Below, piece after piece: positions 57,677 to 64,000 of a stretch of 64,000 nt of DNA (the stretch's first letter is position 1; each line of letters starts with the position of its first letter). Source of the DNA: Kingdonia uniflora (lineage: Eukaryota > Streptophyta > Magnoliopsida > Ranunculales > Circaeasteraceae); assembly GCA_014058105.1 (NCBI GenBank), contig JACGCM010001488.1, positions 682,001 through 746,000 of the forward strand, read 5' to 3'. The position numbers and the translations under genes are program-made. Below the pieces are notes generated by a model. The model did not search any database and was not told the DNA's origin. It saw only the letters and a program-made list of their open reading frames with translations.

Positions 57677-58486
57677 TGTGAGGACCTACCGAACGCCGGC
57701 CAAATCCACCCGAGCGTTTTGAGTTCTGTCCGAGTATATATGTTCTCTATACCCTAATATAGTTGTACGCCAAGTTTCGTCGCAATCGGATTCGGTTAAG
57801 GGGGCGAAAAGGGCCAGTACGCTTTGTCTCATGTTTTAACGTTTCCTTTTGGAACTTGATTATTTACTTACTAGCTATATTAAGGAGGAACCGTGGTCCA
57901 ATCCTCCCCATGACTAAAAGAGCTTTAATGCTTGGTCATCAAGGACCCCGGCTCATGGGCTATCTACAAGGGATAGTCATAAGTTCTCCTAGGCCTAGGG
58001 AAGGCCAGGGGACATTGCCGCGCAATGCGGGCCGGTTTTCCAAAGAGGGCTTCAGAGGGTGCCGCTATGCCCCGCAGGCTATCCGAGACGCACCGCCCCT
58101 TACAGATGGACAGTATAATTAGTTCAGGCTCGTCGCCCCTTCATATATGAGTCCCTTACTTGGAAACCGGCATATTGAGCTACCCTGATCCGCTACCGGA
58201 CAGGTGTGCTTTCCGTACCTCGTGCGCGTCACGAGAAATTACGCTGTAGGGATTATTGAGGGAACCTTCAGCGCTGTTGCCTATACCGAATACATATTCG
58301 ATGACCCCTCACGAGTATCCAAGATTGTCCGGATGTCGCTCTAGCATCCGTGGGTTGTATGCCACTGGCGCGCCGCGCCCGTGAAGATGGCTGGTACACG
58401 ACGACGGCACATGCGTGTACGCCGCACGATCCCTTATTCCGCTGTGCTCCGGGCACTGTAGAGGCAGGCCCGGGTTGGGCCGTACA
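57677..58486 (+). repeat. 3' LTR of inner element
   Basis: 810 bp, TGTGAGGACCTACC...GGCCGTACA, preceded by the purine tract. Scattered differences from the left LTR include CCGTACA for CCGTGACA at the end. Confidence 0.9.
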
Positions 58487-58491
58487 GTAAT

Positions 58492-59608
58492 TGTAACCCT
58501 CATTATCTAACTTGGAAAGTGAAATTAAATTATGAGTCATACTCGGCACGTGTTGAATATCATGAAGAACTACAATGCGTCCGTCGAACATCCTCACGCG
58601 AATATCACCCACTCCCGAAATTGGCCTTCAAGAGCCATCGCTCATCAACACAAACTTGCTACCCTCACACCTTGCATAATTGCAGAATCATGCCTTGTGT
58701 GCGCATACATGCGTTGTAGCCCCACTATCAAACACCCATCCTCTATCGTGGCGAGAACCATCAGCGGCCACCACGAGGAGCGCCTCGTCACCATCATTAC
58801 TAGTAACCGTTGCCAGTTTGTTAGTGTCACTTTCGGAGCCTCTTGCCGAACTTGCTCCATTATCTTTCCCCGCTTTGCAATCCGATCTATAATGACCCGA
58901 TTGACCACAACTCCAACAAGTTCCCTTTTTGAACCTATTAAAGCTTCTCTTCCCACTAACCACCATTGCAGAGTTTTACCCAAAGGATTCGCTACCCTTA
59001 AGCCTTCTCTCCTCGGAAAGAAGTGTACTTGTAACCTCCTCAAAACTCAAGGTTTCCTTCCTATACATCAACGTAGGTTGAAGATGCTTGAAGGAAGACG
59101 GAAGAGACCATATGAGTTGAAGCGCCTTATCTTCATCCTTAACTTCAACTCCGATCGATCCCAATTCCGAAACGACCCCGTTCAAAGATCCTAGGTGATC
59201 ACCAACGCATGTACCTTCATTCATCTTAAGCGTATGAAGCCACTCCTTGAGGTATAAGCAATTCGAAAGACTCTTCGTTTGGTACAAACTTTCAAGCTTT
59301 TCCCAAAGACCATTTGCGGTCTTCTTTCCAGCCACGTTTGCCAAAACATTCTTAGCGAGACAAAGACATATCCCGCTCGCAGCCCTTGAATCCAGATCTT
59401 CCCAGTCCTCTTCTTCATCGTCGTTCGCTTTCTGAGCCGCTATACCTTCAACCGAAGTTTTAGGTATAGGCTTCCCTTTCAATACCTTGTGTAACCCGCC
59501 TTGAGTCAAGATATCTTGGACTTGAATTTGCCACAGTCTAAAATTGATCTTCCCATCGAACTTCTCCACATCAAACTTAATCATGTTAAAATACTTAGAT
59601 CTTCCCAT
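58492..59608 (-). pseudogene. Gag-protease frame of middle element, part 1
   Basis: Minus-strand frame from MGRSKYFNMIKFDVEKFDG (59608). Domains: UBN2-like gag (LWEKLESLYQTKSLSNCLYL), zinc knuckle CWSCGQSGHYRSDC (58915), retropepsin-like WVFDSGATTHVC (58725). Stops: TAA at about 58976-58978 where the relative has Glu, and TGA at about 58688-58690 where the relative has Trp. It reads to LDNEGYNY and is cut there by the inner element. The continuation is at 53867-54016. Confidence 0.82.
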
Positions 59609-59649
59609 CTTGCTACTCTACTTGCCCCAAACCTCGCTCTGACATCAAT

Positions 59650-60294
59650 TGTTGGGAAACCTAGGGGGCAAATCGCAACACGGAAGCACAATGCGAATAA
59701 CAAGAACTCGAAGAATTAACTCTAACAAAGGGAATTCGAGTAAAGGAAATAAAAACACAACAAGGTTTAATTAGGTGGAAACCCTAAACAGGATCAAAAC
59801 CACCCCCGACAAGCACGACGAATATATTATCACCAAAAGATGACAAGAAGTTCCAGAGATCTCAACCTCACCTCTACCCTTACAGATAATCCCCAACAAG
59901 AAACCCTAGAAAGAGAACCCAAGAAATCTCTCAGAGCAAAACTATAATTTCTCCTTTTTTTCTCTCTAACTTTTTTATGTTGTATATATAGAGGCCTTTT
60001 CCACACACTCTATATTTATAAACTTTATATTAGGTCATCAGCGAAGTACGCATCACGAGACAATCCATCGCTTTGGATTAAATCCCTGTACTTCGAGCGC
60101 AAAAAAAGAGAGCCTACTTACGGTGTCTATTCGAATAGAACTAATTCTATTCGAATATAATTGTTCAGGGGCAAATGTATTCGAATAGAAATAATCTTAT
60201 TCGAATACAAAAAGGCCTAGAAACTTTTATTCGAATAAAACCTTTTCTATTCGAATACAAAAGTTTGCCCACCTTTTTGAGCCGTATCCCAACA
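59650..60294 (-). repeat. 5' LTR of middle element
   Basis: 645 bp, TGTTGGGAAACC...GTATCCCAACA, next to the primer-binding site at 59632-59649. U3 palindromes TATTCGAATA recur at 60125-60265. Confidence 0.88.
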
Positions 60295-60914
60295 CTTCCA
60301 CCTCGATCATGAGTTATTGGTTTCATTCCTCGAGTAATTTTTTCCTAGAGTGAGTCTTTTTCCTCAAGTGATTTTCTTTGATCTTTTATATCGTTTCCTA
60401 CATAATTTCTTTCTTTGAATCGGGTGAAGATGTTCAATTCCTTACACCACGATTATGATTTTCTCTTCCTCAAGTGAATTTCTTTCTCCTCGAGTGAATT
60501 ATTTCTTTCCTTCAGTAGATATCTTTTTCCTCAAATAATAATCTCTCCTCAACATTACATTACCTCGAGTGATGATCTTCATCGACTAATCCTCTTATCT
60601 CAACGTCTCTTCAAGATATTTATATTACCCTCGAGTGAGAAAATTGGCAAGTCGGTTAGTGCCGCTGATTTCACAAATACATGTGGGAAAAATGACAAGT
60701 CAGAATGCCGCCGATTTCACAAGGGATATGTAAAGCTTTGAAGTGTTTCTGTTTCTGCAAAAGGATTGCCTAGAAGAAGTTTTATCAGTTTTAGGGGGAG
60801 CCTTATTATAAGTGAGGGAGTGATTGTATCCCTATAAAGAATTATCTATTTTACTTTCTTATTGTTATCCACCTTGATACAAACACATTGTGTTCTTATT
60901 AACGTGAGGGGGAG

Positions 60915-60997
60915 TGTTGCAGTATATGTGTGCATCTATTCTTACTCAATGTGGGACTATACTAGTATATGTGTAGATGCACACATATACTGCAACA
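60915..60997. repeat. Palindromic end of outer element
   Basis: The 83 bases start TGTTGCAGTATATGTGTGCATC and end with its exact complement, leaving a loop of about 39 bases that contains part of the left LTR (TATTCTTACTCAATGTGGGA) inverted. An ordinary 3' LTR would copy 52754 onward in direct orientation, so this end was rearranged. Confidence 0.85.
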
Positions 60998-61134
60998 CTT
61001 AATTCGTTATCTATGAATAGAGAGGGATACTCTAGTCCGTGATGTCACTGCAAATGACAATTTGGGGACCATCTCCAAGTAACTGAATAAATAAAAGACA
61101 AATTTGTTTATTATAGCATAGTAATTTGATCCTC

Positions 61135-61222
61135 TGATATAAGCAGTAAAGTAAGGAATGCTTACGTATACAAGGCATTGATATAAGCAGTAAAGTAAGG
61201 AATGCTTACGTATACAAGGCAT
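61135..61222. repeat. 44-bp tandem duplication across a splice donor
   Basis: Two exact 44-bp copies (61135-61178, 61179-61222) starting TGATATAAGCAGTAAAG. Each copy contains, on the minus strand, the exon end CCTTGTATAC followed by GTAAGC, so the exon at 61210-61397 has a spare donor 44 bases downstream. Confidence 0.92.
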
Positions 61223-61397
61223 TGGGATCTTTGGGTGCACTTTCATCTCCAGGAGAAAATGCCATAGCTAGTGCAGAGAACCGCTCTTCAGGATCTGTGA
61301 TGTTTAGAAGATATTTGAGGAGCTTTATTTCCTTTGGTGCCATGCTCCTAAGGCTGCTTTTCGTAGCTTGGTATAAGTGATACATTATATCCTTAAC
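61210..61397 (-). CDS. Internal exon, At4g37920-like plastid-type protein
   Basis: 188-bp minus-strand exon between acceptor GTGTGTAG and donor GTAAGC, phase 0 in and phase 2 out. It reads VKDIMYHLYQATKSSLRSM, then KEIKLLKYLL..TDPEERF and a FSPGDE segment, ending DPNALYT. This fits the region before the C terminus of At4g37920 in my recollection, and it joins in phase to the terminal exon 52252-52456. The reading is free of stops. Earlier exons lie to the right and are not identified; they may be beyond the window. Confidence 0.6.
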
Positions 61398-62968
61398 CTA
61401 CACACAGACGTTCTAACTTGTAAGATTTATAGTTCATTCCAGTACAAAACAGCTGGCAATAACACAAATCAAAGAAAGCATTGACATATCAACATGGGTT
61501 TTCGAAGATACAGATATTTGGTTTACAAATAAAAGAGGATACCAATATCTGTACCAAAAAGTATCTCAATATCAGTAGTACACGGAGAGAATATGAAAAC
61601 AGCTAAAAGGAGAAACAGAGTCGTAAGAGAACAAATGGAAACAAGTTAAGGGCAAAAATTATTAGCGGCCATTAAAAAAAGCTACTTCTTTTAGCAGTTA
61701 AATGATCTTTAAATCAGGCAAGAACTCGTAGATTTGGACTGTTATGGACATAGTAAACCATGCATGCTCCCATTTTTGGGTACAATTTGAGAAGCAGAAG
61801 CCCTCGAAATGGGGTTGATTTAAAAGCCTATGAAAATAGCCAGATATATCCAACCAATTCACTGGAATCCTCATATGCAACACGACACAGTTCAATCCAT
61901 GTACAACCAAACGCCTAAAATTAGTTTTTACCTAAGCCCAATGGGCTCTTAGTTTCCTAATCATGCTTAATCTAAGGTCAGCATTCAATGAGAGTCCCTA
62001 TCACAACTTATACTCTAGACTTATTTGTTGAAGAAATAAAAAGAAAATGTTTCCATTTCGGGACTGTCACTAGTTACTATTACACCGTTGTTTTAGTTGT
62101 ATAATCGGCGTTCCTGCAGGAAATATAGATAAATTACTCCCACTCTTGTTTTATGTGGCTGGCGACTAGTTCTTTTATCCAGCTCAAGGCTTGGTGGTTA
62201 GCCTTCTAAAATTTGTTACTTTAGGTTTCCATGTCTTTGCTTCCTAAATTGTAAAGCGTAGAACATTTTTTTATAAAGGTTGTGTTTATTATGGCCTTTT
62301 CAACCTAAATTCACCACCGTCATGCCGTGACAAGTCTTTGAGCTTATTATGGTTATTTTAATTCAAAGTTTTTTTTATAGTTAGTGTGTTTGCCAACACT
62401 ACTAGGATTTCTAAGAAATCGCGGGATTCTTGCTTCTCTTGTCTTACTGTTTGTGTGTCCAAAGGAATGTACACTAGTGGATGGTATATACATAGTTATC
62501 CAAAGCGTAACCCGCACCATATCACATATTAAAAGTTAAACGAGTATTATCAGGGAATATTACGACCCTATCAGTTTTTCTCTCCAGAAAATCTTGAGAT
62601 TAATTTGATCGCAGCGTGATTGAGTCTAAGACTAGTCAGCCTGAGTATTGTCTATGTATACCTTCATCTTTCTACTCAAAATGTATCACACTTTGCTTAT
62701 TTTGATGCTTCTTAATCATTTTCCATTTCGTTTTTTTCCCACGCTTCATACTCATTTCCCACTCGTTTCACATTTCGCTTCAATTGTATCTCTCCTGTAT
62801 ATGTTTCCCGTTTTCCAAATCATTTTCGTAAAATAATGGACGTATTCTGTTTCTCATATCGTTTCCCGACTCGCTTCACTTTCAAGTAACATAGTAACAT
62901 AGACCAGTGGATAATTAAGTCCAAAAGCAAACTGTTTCTGGGATGAGTGAGGCAAAAAAAAACCTAGG
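61398..62968. other. Interval without identified exon
   Basis: Probably intron or upstream sequence of the minus-strand gene. I found no further exon with a family match. Open frames are short and AT-driven. Confidence 0.4.
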
Positions 62969-64000
62969 GTGGAGAATCTATTTGAGATTAAACAAGGATC
63001 CTTGCCTGAAACTTATTTGGGTGTTGCCCTGGTGGTGAAAGGAAAGGTAAAATATTTTACTTTGAGACTATTAGTTGATAAAATCAAAAGAAGAGCAAAG
63101 AGCTACACTGGCCAATTTCTTTCCTTTCAAGGCAGAGTTGTTCTAGCCAAATCTATCTTATGCAGCATCCCCATTTATAACAATGGCTGTATATAAATGG
63201 CTCTCATCCATCATACATGAGTGCGAATCTGCTATAAGGAATTTCATCTGGACTGAAAATAATTATAAGAGAAAGGGTACAAGTGTATCTTGGGAAAAGT
63301 GCTGCAAGCCTGTGAAGGAAGGTAGATTGGGTCTTAGGAAGATCAAGGACATGAATCTTGATATGCTGATGAAACTAGTATGGCCAATTATTCAGAAAGA
63401 GGGTGCATGGGCTAACTACATGAGATCCAAGTACTTCACTACATCTGGAGCTATGATCAAGTATTATTAAAGGTCTTCAATCTGGTTTGGAGTCGAAGAA
63501 GCTTGCATGGAGATGCAGAAGCATTATATTTGGTCTATCTCACAAGGCACTGGGGTTAATATTTGGCAAGGCAGTTGGGCTTTGGAGTCTACAATATCAG
63601 AATATGTGATGGGGGAGGATTTTTAAAACACCCACAAATCTTATGTAAGTTAACTTCTCACAAATAGGCAATGGAAAATTAATAATGCAACAGGCAGGCT
63701 CCTCCAGCACATTGGGGTTGTTTTTACTAATATATATATCAATGTTACAGGTAAAGACAAATGCTTTTCAAACCTCAAATTCAAGGCAGGTTCACAGTGA
63801 AGGAAACATATGAAACTATCAGGAAAAGGAGCAACCACTGCTGTGGAAAGACATTATCTGGAGACATAACTCTTCACCAAGACTTAACAACCTGGCCTGG
63901 CCAATCTTTCACAATGCTTTTTCCCACTGATGAAATAATACAGAGGGAAAATATCTCTATGGCATCTAGATGCAGTCCATGTAACAGCCATGCAGAAAAT
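62969..64000 (+). pseudogene. LINE reverse transcriptase C-terminus to zf-RVT, cut by window end
   Basis: Plus-strand LINE sequence: LPETYLGVALVVKGKVKYF and FLSFQGRVVLAKSILCSIP (62969-63196). After a frame change come FIWTENNYKRKGTSVSWEK, CCKPVKEGRLGLRKIKDMN and GAWANYMRSKYF (63183-63470), then GTGVNIWQGSW and a decayed stretch, reaching CSPCNSHAE of zf-RVT at the last bases. The catalytic palm is missing to the left. RNase H, if present, lies beyond the window. Confidence 0.8.

Larger units (their letters stand above)
54022..58486 (+). mobile_element. Inner non-coding LTR element (LARD-like)
   Basis: 4465 bp with LTRs 54022-54830 and 57677-58486 and the exact 5-bp duplication GTAAT (54017-54021, 58487-58491). 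The relative at 28.4 kb shows the uninterrupted gag sequence. GAAGGTATCAGAGCG follows the left LTR (initiator tRNA-Met primer site), and AGTGCGGGAGGG precedes the right one. The 2.85-kb interior has higher G+C than its surroundings and no gag or pol motif in any frame, so it is a large retrotransposon derivative that needs helper proteins. The LTRs differ at only a small number of sites, so insertion is recent. Confidence 0.88.
53044..60294 (-). mobile_element. Middle copia-type gag/protease element
   Basis: Minus-strand relative of the element at 27516-30298. LTRs 53044-53672 and 59650-60294; exact 5-bp duplication CTTCC (53039-53043, 60295-60299). The primer site (TTGATGTCAGAGCG on the minus strand) adjoins the right LTR. 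The interior is split at 54017/58487 by a third element. It has the same coding layout as its relative and the same lack of integrase and reverse transcriptase, so the family spread as a non-autonomous lineage. Confidence 0.9.
52754..60997 (+). mobile_element. Outer LTR element in host intron
   Basis: Ends TGTTGCAG...CTGCAACA with exact 5-bp duplication CTTAA (52749-52753, 60998-61002). Its own sequence is only 52754-53043 and 60300-60997. The left part has a promoter-like TTATATAAAGGG at 52837 and the interior has repeated CCTCGAGTGAATT words. A purine tract (GAGGGGGAG) precedes TGTTGCAG at 60915. No coding domain survives. Everything between 53044 and 60294 is a second element inserted into it. 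Confidence 0.75.

Noticed and set aside
1..64000. tRNA, rRNA, organelle-derived inserts, integrated pararetrovirus
   Set aside because: I looked for cloverleaf arms with CCA-proximal pairing, rRNA words, plastid or mitochondrial gene motifs and pararetroviral movement or coat motifs, and recognised none by eye. A covariance-model or BLAST search would be decisive.

Overview
The window is an A+T-rich stretch of a plant nuclear genome. This is shown by GT..AG-spliced exons of eukaryote-type genes, copia and gypsy LTR retrotransposons primed by initiator tRNA-Met, plant LINEs with zf-RVT and RNase H domains, Mutator-like, PIF/Harbinger and hAT-like DNA transposons, and a plant mobile domain (PMD) gene. 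I cannot name the species; a dicot is likely but not proven. All calls come from reading the sequence by eye, and no alignment or database search was run.

Layout. 0-10 kb: an LTR, a decayed eIF3c N-terminal fragment (773-1926), a four-exon divergent 20S proteasome beta-type gene with one nonsense codon (3934-4799), a DUF4283 (LINE ORF1-like) relic, and a minus-strand LINE with an internal deletion (6608-9710). 10-18 kb: a hAT-like element, a LINE split by an LTR element, and a gag-only LTR element (15.2-17.6 kb). 19-35 kb: two copies of one Mutator-like element (MULE) in opposite orientation, each loaded with different insertions (hAT-like, MITE, copia, long-TIR foldback, solo LTR). Each copy preserves the empty sites of insertions in the other. 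35-37 kb: a Tourist-like MITE and an unrecognised multi-exon coding region. 37.4-49.4 kb: one LINE interrupted twice, first by a 260-bp solo LTR that itself carries a 6.97-kb composite Harbinger element with transposase, SANT/NAM-like partner and PMD gene, and second by a copia element. 49.4-52 kb: a small repeat element and a poly(A)-binding-protein pseudogene. 52.2-61.4 kb: two exons of a host gene resembling Arabidopsis At4g37920, separated by an intron holding three LTR elements nested like dolls. 62.9-64 kb: another LINE fragment running off the window.

Few intact genes are visible. The only host gene without a visible defect in the exons seen is the At4g37920-like gene (minus strand). 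Nearly all transposon reading frames carry stops or deletions. The main value of the window is a readable insertion history: at least ten insertions can be bounded to the base by target-site duplications, and several are independently confirmed by restored reading frames or paralogous empty sites.
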